The position numbers were made by a program, and so were the translations under genes. The notes below the pieces were generated by a model. It was not told the DNA's origin. It was given only the letters and a program-made list of their open reading frames with translations, and did not search any database. From Ecytonucleospora hepatopenaei (lineage: Eukaryota > Microsporidia > Enterocytozoonidae), in NCBI GenBank assembly GCA_026692725.1, contig JAPMUG010000001.1, forward strand, positions 372,001 through 436,000: 64,000 nt of DNA, read 5' to 3'. Shown piece by piece: positions 9,230 to 17,520 of this stretch (the first letter of the stretch is position 1; every line of letters begins with the position of its first letter).

Positions 9230-9572
9230 AATAGATGTATAGATATATAGATATATAGATATATAGATATATAGATATATATTATATTAGTTATATGTTA
9301 ATTATATATGTTATATAGTTTATAATATATTGTATTAAATTTATTGTGTGTTATATTTTATATGGTTTGTTTATTAAATAAATAAAATAACAAAAATATA
9401 AAACAAACATCAATAAAAAATATATGTATTAATTTATTATAAATATATATTAATTTATTATAATTATGTATTAATTTATTATAAATATATATTAATTATG
9501 TATCAATTTATTATAATTATATATTAATTTATTATAATTATATATTAATTTATTATAAATATATATTATATT
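9230..9572. repeat. Intergenic AT repeats (AGATATAT)6 and TTAATTTATTATAA units
   Basis: Six exact copies of AGATATAT lie at about 9241-9288. From about 9420 to 9565 a 20-21-bp unit (TTAATTTATTATAATTATGTA) is repeated about seven times up to the end of the 9573 gene. No coding potential is seen. Confidence 0.8.
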
Positions 9573-10196
9573 TTATACTATTGCCACCAATGCTATATTC
9601 AATGTTAGCATTATACCATATATCATTATAAACAGTATTTGATGCTCTCTTGAATCCTTTGGTGTATACACAAACATCTGGATGTTGTTTGACACATACA
9701 CATACATTATTGACCCTATCACGCAGGATGCTATATACCTTATGCTGCCATGGAACTTGACCAGGTGGATCAGCGGGGTCCATATGGTAGACCCTATGAG
9801 CAGGGAGAGCAGGTAGTTGTATTTCTTGTAGTTGCAGTAGGACCCGATCATGATCAGCGCAAGGAGCAGCACAACCAGAAAGACAGAGCTATTTATGGCA
9901 TGGTACTTGAGAGACTCCTTGAAGTGGAACAGCTTAGCATTCTTACCCACCCTGACCAGAATGGCCAGGGCATCGCCCACCAGGCGTATAGGGTAGGTGA
10001 TGAGGATGGTCAAGCAGCACATGAGCACGCCCTGTGCATAGCTGCATGCATTCCTAGCAGGGTCAAGGTATCCAAAGCTAATGGCACTGTAGTAAGCAAG
10101 CATGGCACTAAGAAAGATATTATATTCATTAACCAATCTATTGTTATGACTAATATTACTAATATTTCTATTAGTGTTTATAACTCTAGTAACCAT
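9573..10196 (-). CDS. Multi-pass membrane protein, PxDxRE family
   Basis: A 207-residue protein with about six hydrophobic helices (around 25-45, 55-75, 100-120, 128-145, 155-172 and 185-207). It has the YTPKDSRE motif just before the last helix, shared with the 8576 gene. The N terminus has a short Asn-rich lead (NTNRNISNISHNN). The middle (about 9720-10080) has markedly higher G+C than anything around it and includes Cys residues (CSYAQGVLMCC). That pattern points to strong codon or protein constraint rather than transfer, because both ends blend into local AT-rich sequence. Function unknown. The plus-strand frame over the same DNA is a shadow. Confidence 0.65.
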   Translation of the reverse strand: MVTRVINTNRNISNISHNNRLVNEYNIFLSAMLAYYSAISFGYLDPARNACSYAQGVLMCCLTILITYPIRLVGDALAILVRVGKNAKLFHFKESLKYHAINSSVFLVVLLLALIMIGSYCNYKKYNYLLSLLIGSTIWTPLIHLVKFHGSIRYIASCVIGSIMYVYVSNNIQMFVYTPKDSREHQILFIMIYGIMLTLNIALVAIV

Positions 10197-10702
10197 TTAA
10201 GATATTATATTATGTAAAATATTATATAGTAAAATATATTATATTATTATATAGTAAAATATATTAAATATTATATTATTATATTTTTTTATATTATATG
10301 TTATATATTATATTAAATATTATATTTTTTTATATTAATTGTTATATATAAATGATATATAATGTAGGGGTAAAATTATAAAAAGATTAAATTTTCAAAA
10401 ATAAAGGGTATAACATTATAAATCAATATTTTTTTATATAATATAATATAACAATATATTATAATTAATATATACAATATAGTTTAATATAAATATAATA
10501 TATAACATACTATAATATAAAATACTATAATATAATATACTTAACATAGTATAATATAAAATATATTTATAATAATTTATTTTTTAACCCATACATTTTA
10601 TTATAAAATAATATAACATATATAACATATATATAAAACAATATAACATATATAACAATATAACATATTTATAACAATATAATAATATAATAATATAATA
10701 AT
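10197..10702. promoter_or_regulatory. Divergent intergenic region with CCC/GGG-type signals
   Basis: This separates the minus-strand 9573 gene from the plus-strand SWI3-like gene. GGGGTAAAATTATAAAAAG at about 10367 and AAAGGGTATAAC at about 10406 read as TTTTACCCC and TATACCC on the minus strand. TTTTAACCCATAC at about 10580 reads on the plus strand, about 110 bases before the SWI3 ATG. The rest is AT-rich microsatellite DNA. Confidence 0.5.
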
Positions 10703-12097
10703 ATGCGTAATATATTTCCAATAGCTGAAGAAGTTATAATAGAAGAAATAGTAGGTAGTACAAGACAAAGTATAAAAATACCATATGATATAGAATGTAA
10801 GTTATCAACTAATATAAACAGTATTATAAATAACAGTAATACAAGTAATGATATAAATAACAGTAATACAAACAGTAATATAAATAATGATATTATTAAT
10901 TTATATAATAATAAAAATGATAATATATCTATTAGTGAAGTATATAATTTAATACGTAAATATAATATATCATTATATGAGTGTATAAAGATATATGATT
11001 ATTTAGAAGAGAATAAGTATATAAATTATAATACTATAATAAAGAAAGATATAAATAAATGTAAAGAAATATTACATGATAATAATATAAGTAATATAAA
11101 TAATACAAACAGTAATATAAGTAATACAAACAATAATACAAACAACAATATAAATAACAATATAAGCAATACAAACAATAATACAAACAACAATACAAAC
11201 AACAATATAAGTAATGATTATACTCATAAACATTATAATGAAAGATACATTGAACCTAGCCACCTCCACTTGGTAAGGTGTGGGAAGTGCATGGACAGCA
11301 GTGCCACTGCCTTTACCAGCGAGTTTGATTTCTACTGCGACAGCTGTGGAGAGGGAACAACCAGCAAGTTGCACAGGATAACAGAGAGACTAACTAACAG
11401 CATGTGGTCAAAGAAGGAGGAGTATAGGCTATTAAAGGGAATAGAGATATATAGGGACAATTGGGATAAAGTAGAGGAATATGTTAATAATAGTAATACT
11501 AGTAATATAAATATAAATTTGAATAATAATATAAATTTAAATAATACAAATAACAGTAATAATACAAATAATAATATAAATAATTCTATTAAGTCTAAAG
11601 AAATGTGTATATTCCATTTCATTAACATGTGCATATTGGAACGTATTGATGAATATCACACTTTACCCTTTACTCACTTTAAAAACCAAATTACTCCATT
11701 GATTGCTTTTATTGCTTCTATTGATCCATCATTATCAGTAAAATTAGTAAAGAAGTTTTTTAAATTAATTAACAGTAATATAAACAATACTGATAATAAT
11801 TTAAATAGTAATAATAATTTAAACAACAATAACAACAATATTAACACTCAAGCTGATGTTTGTAAAGAATTACTTAGTGATGTAAAAACATTAGCTGCTG
11901 ACTTGATTAAGAACAAGAGGGATAAGGTAGAGAGACTGAGGGAAGTGAGGGTTGAGGCATACATTAAGAGAATGGACATTAAGATGCAGACCATAGAAAA
12001 TATGTATATGCAGCCAGAACAGGTAAAGGAGGAACTAATGGAAAAGAGGGAACATTTAATAGCAGAATTGGCAGTTATAAATGGTAATAAAATATAA
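10703..12097 (+). CDS. RSC8: SWI3/RSC8-type chromatin-remodelling subunit (SWIRM-ZZ-SANT)
   Basis: A 464-residue protein that keeps the domain order of the SWI/SNF scaffold Swi3/Rsc8/BAF155. A remnant of the SWIRM domain lies at about 75-115 (YECIKIYDYLEENKYINY). A ZZ-like zinc site C193/C196/C212/C215 follows, then a SANT domain starting at W235 (W-SKKEEYRLLKGIEIYRDNW). A C-terminal coiled coil lies at about 395-460. In other fungi it dimerises and holds the remodeller together on nucleosomes. Asn/Ser/Thr tracts have invaded it: about 35-60, about 135-175, and about 263-295. The last splits SANT between its second and third helices (KSKEMCIFHFINM resumes the fold). Conserved blocks have visibly higher G+C than the tracts. 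Swi3 versus Rsc8 cannot be decided; microsporidia may have only one. Confidence 0.8.
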   Translation: MRNIFPIAEEVIIEEIVGSTRQSIKIPYDIECKLSTNINSIINNSNTSNDINNSNTNSNINNDIINLYNNKNDNISISEVYNLIRKYNISLYECIKIYDYLEENKYINYNTIIKKDINKCKEILHDNNISNINNTNSNISNTNNNTNNNINNNISNTNNNTNNNTNNNISNDYTHKHYNERYIEPSHLHLVRCGKCMDSSATAFTSEFDFYCDSCGEGTTSKLHRITERLTNSMWSKKEEYRLLKGIEIYRDNWDKVEEYVNNSNTSNININLNNNINLNNTNNSNNTNNNINNSIKSKEMCIFHFINMCILERIDEYHTLPFTHFKNQITPLIAFIASIDPSLSVKLVKKFFKLINSNINNTDNNLNSNNNLNNNNNNINTQADVCKELLSDVKTLAADLIKNKRDKVERLREVRVEAYIKRMDIKMQTIENMYMQPEQVKEELMEKREHLIAELAVINGNKI

Positions 12098-12209
12098 AAT
12101 TATAACATTATATATTATGTTTTATACATTATGTTTTATATTTTTATATTAATTAGTAAAATATTTTATTATATCAATTTACTAATATATTTTATATTAA
12201 AAAATACTT

Positions 12210-12635
12210 TTAATCATCACTTTCCATCTCTACATCACCGCTTCCTACATTCATCTGACCAAACATGTGCTTTATTGTTTCTTCATCATCCTCTTCTATA
12301 ATTAAACCCATTCTTAGTACCCACAATTTTTCTTTAATCATTTCTTTATTGCTAACATCTAAAAAAGGTAATAAAGCCAATACAACTTCATTAAAACGTG
12401 TAAATTTCAATGTTAAACACACATTTTCAACAGTCAAATGTATTTTATGATCTAACAGGTTTTGTTTTATATGAAAAAGATCAAGCATAATTTGTTTATT
12501 ATTTTCAACCATACCATTAGGATGTTTAAGAGCAAATTCTTTATCATGGTTTAAAACTACATATGTCTTGCCAAAATAATCAAGAATGTTGATTGTTAAA
12601 CAGATAATACTTCTTAAGTAAAACAGAAACAGCAT
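12210..12635 (-). CDS. Secreted family A protein
   Basis: An open frame begins at 12674, but the internal ATG at 12635 starts a clean signal peptide (MLFLFYLRSIICLTI) that aligns with the starts of the 13336 and 14194 paralogues. That start is chosen, giving 141 residues. After the signal peptide comes a domain of about 110 residues with the pattern hydrophobic-ENVCLTLKFTRF, then a PFLDVSN segment equivalent to the IFPQNVSYIDLSN of the 13336 gene. The acidic tail EEDDEETIKHMFGQMNVG ends in EMESDD. Three paralogues lie in tandem on this strand and a broken fourth is at 1026. No known domain; presumed secreted and host-directed because of the signal peptide and rapid divergence. Confidence 0.65.
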   Translation of the reverse strand: MLFLFYLRSIICLTINILDYFGKTYVVLNHDKEFALKHPNGMVENNKQIMLDLFHIKQNLLDHKIHLTVENVCLTLKFTRFNEVVLALLPFLDVSNKEMIKEKLWVLRMGLIIEEDDEETIKHMFGQMNVGSGDVEMESDD

Positions 12636-12983
12636 TAATTTTAAATATAACTTTTGTAAATTAATAAGAATCAATATTAATAATAGTAAATAATAAATAA
12701 AATAAAGGTGAAAAAAATTAAAAATTTTAAGATTAAATTAAAAAAATTTTCAAAAACTCAATTCATTATTAATTTACAATAATTGATAACAAAATAGTTA
12801 TAGAAAAAATCAAGTTAAAAGAAAATTTTAAAATTAATGTCATAAGTAGGATAGCAACAATTAGCCAAGTTTTAAATAAAAATTTTTTACGTGTAACAAG
12901 GTATTTTACATGCCTAACAAGCACTAATAAACATATAAAAACCATTTTAATATCTTTAAAAACGCTTAATTTTTAAGATTTTT

Positions 12984-13205
12984 TTAGTAAAAGTTATCGT
13001 TTGTATTATGGTAATTAATTATTTTTTGACTGAAGCACTTCGGCATTAGTGTATTTTGTATAGATTGATGTGAGTTTGTGTATGGTGATCCCAAGACGGG
13101 ATGAAAGCCGCAGGTTGTTTTTGTAATTTGTAAATAGAGTAGTCTTAGTCGCATAGTGTGTTTTTTTAATTTCCTAAGGGCTTGGTTTATTGCATTCAAA
13201 ATATA
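12984..13205. ncRNA. Candidate structured RNA of unknown class
   Basis: Within an otherwise AT-rich 700-base gap, this patch has clearly higher G+C and can form hairpins. CTGAA-GCAC-TTCGG is at about 13028-13042. ATCCC-AAGAC-GGGAT is at about 13087-13101, followed by GAAAGCCGCAGG. A 71-codon frame on the minus strand overlaps it but looks unlike the local proteins. I compared it from memory with U2, U4, U6, SRP, RNase P and 5S RNA and found no convincing match. The strand is unknown. The remaining gap sequence (12636-12983 and 13206-13335) is AT-rich without visible genes. Confidence 0.35.
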
Positions 13206-13335
13206 AGGTTAAACATGTATTTATATGTTCTTGTCATGTTATTGTTATATTTTTATAATTTACTAATATTTTATAATTATATTTTTATAATTTACTAATA
13301 TATTATAATTTTATGTTATAATTTACTAATATATT

Positions 13336-13908
13336 TTAATCATCTTTACTTTCTTCTATTTTAATTTTTGATATTTTTTTGTTTAATTTATCTTCTTCAG
13401 GTAAAAAACTCATTTCTTCTAACATTCTGCTCATTTCTTTTTCTCTTTCTTTTTCTTCTTCTTCTTTACTCTCTTTTATTTTCATTTGTGACATTAATTT
13501 ATTCATTTCTTCTTTAGGATCTGTTATTTCTTGTGTAACTATTAATCCTAATCCATAATTATATAACTGTTGCTGCACTGCTGTTATGTTGCTTAAATCT
13601 ATATAACTTACATTTTGTGGAAATATATATTCAGGTCTTAATACAAATTCTAGCTTATATCTTGCAGATGTTTTTACACTATTTTCTATATAATATATAT
13701 TAAAATAACATATGGCAGGTTTATTTTGCAAAAGTTCATCTTTTGCTGAATTTAAATTTAATATAAAATTATTACTACATTCTGATGTATTATTTGGGTA
13801 AAGCATAGTAAAATATTCAGAATGTTTTAAAATCAAATTCCATTGATCATTATTTATAATTATATCAAAATATAAACATAAAATAGCAGGAATTAAAAAA
13901 AGTAACAT
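13336..13908 (-). CDS. Secreted family A protein
   Basis: A 190-residue protein. The N-terminal signal peptide MLLFLIPAILCLYF is followed by a domain of about 115 residues with strands such as YKLEFVLRPEYIFPQNVSYIDLSN. A charged, coiled-coil-like tail (EEEEKEREKEMSRMLEEM) follows and ends in IEESKDD. The block RPEYIFPQNVS-IDLSN is shared almost word for word with the broken gene at 14194 (RAEYIFPSNLSVLELSN), which proves recent duplication. Two Cys in the mature part could form a disulfide. Function unknown. Intact here, unlike two of its three relatives in the window. Confidence 0.7.
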   Translation of the reverse strand: MLLFLIPAILCLYFDIIINNDQWNLILKHSEYFTMLYPNNTSECSNNFILNLNSAKDELLQNKPAICYFNIYYIENSVKTSARYKLEFVLRPEYIFPQNVSYIDLSNITAVQQQLYNYGLGLIVTQEITDPKEEMNKLMSQMKIKESKEEEEKEREKEMSRMLEEMSFLPEEDKLNKKISKIKIEESKDD

Positions 13909-14193
13909 ATTAATCAGTTGAAATCAATATATAAATTATAAATTATAAATACCTAGTACTTTGAGATTATAAATGTTTTTAAAATTATACGCTAATATAT
14001 TATTCTGTTTTAATTTATTGTTTTTAATTAAAAAAGGGATCTAATTTTAATTTTATTAATTATTATTATAACACAACATATTGCTATTTTTAAACTTAAA
14101 CATATACTTATAAAGTATAAAATAGTGTTTTTAATAAAACCATTTTATATTATTTTATTTTGTAAAATTAAATTATTTATAAAAAAATTATTT

Positions 14194-14632
14194 CTAATCA
14201 TCACCTTCCATTTCTACATCGTTATTTTTAAACTAAATTCTTCTAACATTTGATTCATTTCATCTTCTTCATCTGTCTTAACTGTAACTCTTATACCTAG
14301 TTTTTCTTTAAACAATTCTTCTTTAATTCTTCCATATTACTTAATTCTAAGACACTTAAATTAGACGGAAAAATATATTCAGCACGAGAAAGAAATTCTA
14401 AAGTTAATGAGATTCCATCTACTCTTATTTCATACAAACAACGTATATTCTTATTAAGTTGTTCTCTATTTGATTCTAAATCTAAAGAAAAACATTTATT
14501 ATACTGTCTAATACCATTTAAAAATGTTAAATAAAACATATTATGGTGTTCTATATTTAAATACCTTTTTTCAGCAAATGTAGTAATATAAAAGTACAAA
14601 CATAATATATTAGTATAAAAGTAAAAAAGCAT
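14194..14632 (-). pseudogene. Secreted family A gene with two frameshifts in its tail
   Basis: The first 111 codons, from ATG 14632, give a signal peptide (MLFYFYTNILCLYF) and the family domain with RAEYIFPSNLSVLELSN. Near 14318-14330 the frame ends at a TAG, while an adjacent frame continues with the family tail (EKLGIRV, then DEEDEMNQMLEEF). A second shift near 14224-14232 is needed to reach the family ending EMEGDD at 14194. The coding signal therefore persists across three frames. Either the gene decayed recently or short indels were introduced by sequencing, since both sites lie in A/T runs. A GGG-type motif (CCAGGGTGAG) lies about 45 bases before the start. Confidence 0.7.
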
Positions 14633-14694
14633 ATTAAAAATAGAAAAAAATAAAATTAATACATTTTCTCACCCTGGTGTGTATAAAATTTTTC

Positions 14695-14815
14695 ATTTCT
14701 GTTTTTGTCACATCCTGACAAAATTTACAAACATTGGGTTTATAAAATTAATATTGTGTGTTTTTAGCTTTTAGCATACTTATCGAACTATAAGCATTTT
14801 TGGCATAATATTAAT
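14695..14815. repeat. Dispersed noncoding repeat, copy 1
   Basis: CACATCCTGACAAAATTTAC and the following 90 bases (including TTTTAGCATACTTAT) recur at about 55341-55440 with roughly 75-80 percent identity by eye. This copy lies upstream of the broken family A gene at 14194, inside a 735-base gap (14633-15368) that otherwise holds no gene. Confidence 0.7.
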
Positions 14816-15264
14816 ATTTATCACATCCCAACACGTTGTTCCGTGATACAAATTTTACCTTAAATTTAACAGATTTTTTTAATTTACAAATTTAATATAA
14901 TAAGTGAGAACCATGATTATACTTTACATTATATACATCGGAACTGACATTAGAATAGTTTTCTCATGAAATTAATTTCAAAATTAAATTTTACTGCTTA
15001 AAAATTTTAAGAATAAATAAACCCATCCTTATTATTAATATATATTTTGATTTTTACTAAACTATTTTATTTATGAATCACCTTAGATGTGACAAAATGT
15101 TATTAATATAACTATATTTTTATAAATGTATTATTTAATAAATAAGATATTATATTATGTTATAAAAACAATATTATGTTTAATATTTAAAATAGTTATG
15201 TGTTATAATATTATATAAAACATAATATAAATAAAAAATATTTAATACAAATAATATAAATATT

Positions 15265-15356
15265 TAATATATTTTAAATAATAACATATATTTAATTTAA
15301 TATATTTTAAATAATAACATATATTTAATTTAATATATTTTAAATAATAACATATA
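15265..15356. repeat. 33-bp tandem repeat, about 2.8 copies
   Basis: The unit TAATATATTTTAAATAATAACATATATTTAATT starts at 15265, 15298 and 15331 with almost no differences. It lies directly before the ATG of the 15369 gene. Confidence 0.9.
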
Positions 15357-15368
15357 TATATAAATAAT

Positions 15369-16337
15369 ATGTATAATATATTATATCCTATATATAATTT
15401 TAATATATATTTATTATATTTATATACCACATATACATATAATGAAAATATAATAATTTCAAATATATGGTTAACAGGTATAATGAATATAAAGAATATA
15501 ATATATAATACTAATAAATATGATATATATAATAGTATAATAAATAATACTAATAAATATAATATCACCAATATATTGTATATTATATGTATAATATTAT
15601 CAGTTATATTTATAATAGTAACATATACATATGGATGTAAATATAAAAATATAATATCAATGATATATATAACTATAATAATATATAGTATAATAATAAA
15701 TATAATATATTATACTAATACATATAATAATACATATAACAGTAATAATACATATAACAGTAATATAAATAATATAATATATAATCATAATATTGATATA
15801 TATAATAATTATATTAAATATATTAAATATATAAAACATAATACTAATATATTAAATAATACAGATAATACTAATATATTAAATAATATCAAATATCATA
15901 TTTATATTATTATAATATCACTAATCATTAGTATTATATTAATATACTTATTAAATAGTATAATATTACTAATATCCATGGTAATATCATTATATACGTA
16001 TAAAATAATAAATATGATTATATTAAATATACTTAATAAGTACAATACCAGCTATAATACCAATGTACTATTGATCATTAGCTATGTAATATGTTATATC
16101 ATTATATCATATATCATATATTATAGCATCAATATATTTATTATGATATTATTTAGTATTACATCATCATATTATATATTGATAATATTATACATAATAA
16201 AATATAATAATATAAATATAATAGATAATATAATAGAATATGATACATATGATAATGGTAATATTATATTTATATTAGTATATGATATAATGATAATGAT
16301 AAGTATAATATTAAATATAAGATATATAGGTAAATAA
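15369..16337 (+). CDS. Large multi-pass membrane protein, AT-extreme composition
   Basis: A 322-residue frame rich in Ile, Tyr and Asn, with about seven hydrophobic segments: around 68-88, 95-115, 178-200, 203-225, 235-260, 262-282 and 300-320. Between the second and third lie Asn/Thr/Tyr repeat loops (NTYNNTYNSNNTYNSN). It resembles the 6838 and 7669 proteins in composition and layout but is longer. No motif is recognisable, so a transporter or an endomembrane protein are equally possible. Convergent with the proteasome gene at 16433. Confidence 0.45.
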   Translation: MYNILYPIYNFNIYLLYLYTTYTYNENIIISNIWLTGIMNIKNIIYNTNKYDIYNSIINNTNKYNITNILYIICIILSVIFIIVTYTYGCKYKNIISMIYITIIIYSIIINIIYYTNTYNNTYNSNNTYNSNINNIIYNHNIDIYNNYIKYIKYIKHNTNILNNTDNTNILNNIKYHIYIIIISLIISIILIYLLNSIILLISMVISLYTYKIINMIILNILNKYNTSYNTNVLLIISYVICYIIISYIIYYSINIFIMILFSITSSYYILIILYIIKYNNINIIDNIIEYDTYDNGNIIFILVYDIMIMISIILNIRYIGK

Positions 16338-16432
16338 AATAAAATATAACTTATATTTATAATACGTAGTATATAATATATTATATTATTAAAATGTAGT
16401 ATATATTTTATTATATTATTAAAATGTAATAT

Positions 16433-17077
16433 TTATTCAATATATTGTATTTCCTGCTCATTATTCTTATCCAACACATCCATTCTCCACTTTGATGCAT
16501 CCAGCACCATCTTCTCCTTCAGTGCCTTGATGCACCTGTTTATCAGGTCTACTGCCTGGTCGTGGTTCATGTCATATGTGTAATATGTATCTGCTATTCC
16601 ATATAAGAAATACATTCCATAATTAGTAGCTATAAAGTTAGATTTATTAATAGCAGAATAATTATCAATATGTATAAGATTAAAGTTATTATTTATATTA
16701 CTGTTATCATTATATACTGTATTACTGTTATCATTATATACTGTATTGCTGTTATTGTTATTTACTGATAACATTAATATATTTATATCCTTTACTGGCT
16801 CTTTTCTTAACTCATTATATATCCTACTTCTTGCTATGTTACTTAACATACTTATATTTACTTCATTACCATAGAATACCCTATACTGGTCATTCTTGCA
16901 GTTTAATAGGGACCTAACATATCTTATGTCACTATTTTTACCACTTACATTTACCAATATGTTATTTATGTTATCCACTTCATTTTTACTTTCTTTTATT
17001 CTCATAATATCTTGGTTTATTGTAGTTTGAGATATGAGATAACCTTTATCTTTTGTTACAAATGCAAATGAAATCAT
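16433..17077 (-). CDS. PRE1: Proteasome subunit beta-4 (PSMB2/Pre1 type)
   Basis: A 214-residue 20S proteasome subunit. It starts directly with the fold and has no propeptide or catalytic Thr, as expected for the non-catalytic beta-4 type. Recognisable parts are ARSRIYNELRKEPVKDINILML (helix H2 and strand), NLIHIDNYSAINKSNFIATNYG, and the C-terminal helix region MNHDQAVDLINRCIKALKEKM followed by a final strand (WRMDVLDKNNEQEIQYI). A 24-residue Asn/Asp/Tyr tract (two exact copies of NSNTVYND) is inserted in a surface loop between two strands. The insertion is tandemly duplicated DNA. It belongs to the catalytic-core ring that degrades ubiquitinated proteins. Confidence 0.78.
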   Translation of the reverse strand: MISFAFVTKDKGYLISQTTINQDIMRIKESKNEVDNINNILVNVSGKNSDIRYVRSLLNCKNDQYRVFYGNEVNISMLSNIARSRIYNELRKEPVKDINILMLSVNNNNSNTVYNDNSNTVYNDNSNINNNFNLIHIDNYSAINKSNFIATNYGMYFLYGIADTYYTYDMNHDQAVDLINRCIKALKEKMVLDASKWRMDVLDKNNEQEIQYIE

Positions 17078-17520
17078 TGGAAAAATATAATATTATAAAA
17101 TAATGTTTGTTACAATGTATTGTATCAATATATTAATGTATAACTAAATTATAAAATACGTAACAAATAATTATATAACTAAAAAATATACAACTAAATT
17201 ATAAAATTATAAAATAACAAAATTATAAAATTATAAAATTATAAAATAACAAAAAATATGGGTTATAAAAATAACAATATATTTATAATATTATTATAAT
17301 ATTTATATTTATAAAATAAAAATAATATCTTAATATAATATAATAAAATATGTTATAATACAATATAATATAATATAATAATATATAAATTATGCTTATT
17401 TAACAAACAAAAACCTTATTTTACTATTTAAATAAATCATATGAAATAACCCTATAAAATAGAAATTATAAGATATTATATAACATTATATTATAGATAT
17501 TATAATCATATTGTATTTAT
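17078..17520. promoter_or_regulatory. Divergent intergenic region between PRE1 and the HORMA gene
   Basis: AT-rich with (ATTATAAA)-type repeats around 17200-17250. AATAACCCTATAAAATAG at about 17445 is a CCC-type signal for the plus-strand gene. Nothing coding is visible. Confidence 0.5.

Noticed and set aside
9750..10217. 155-codon plus-strand frame antisense to the membrane protein
   Set aside because: It lies opposite a protein with clear membrane helices and a family motif; the frame is a by-product of the higher GC content.
13080..13115. Fragment of small-subunit rRNA suggested by the word AACCTGCGG
   Set aside because: The match is about nine bases and the flanking bases do not follow the conserved rRNA 3' end; chance is more likely.
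12984..13199. 71-codon minus-strand frame as a protein gene
   Set aside because: No signal peptide or start signal, composition unlike neighbours, and the DNA can form hairpins; treated as a candidate RNA with low confidence.
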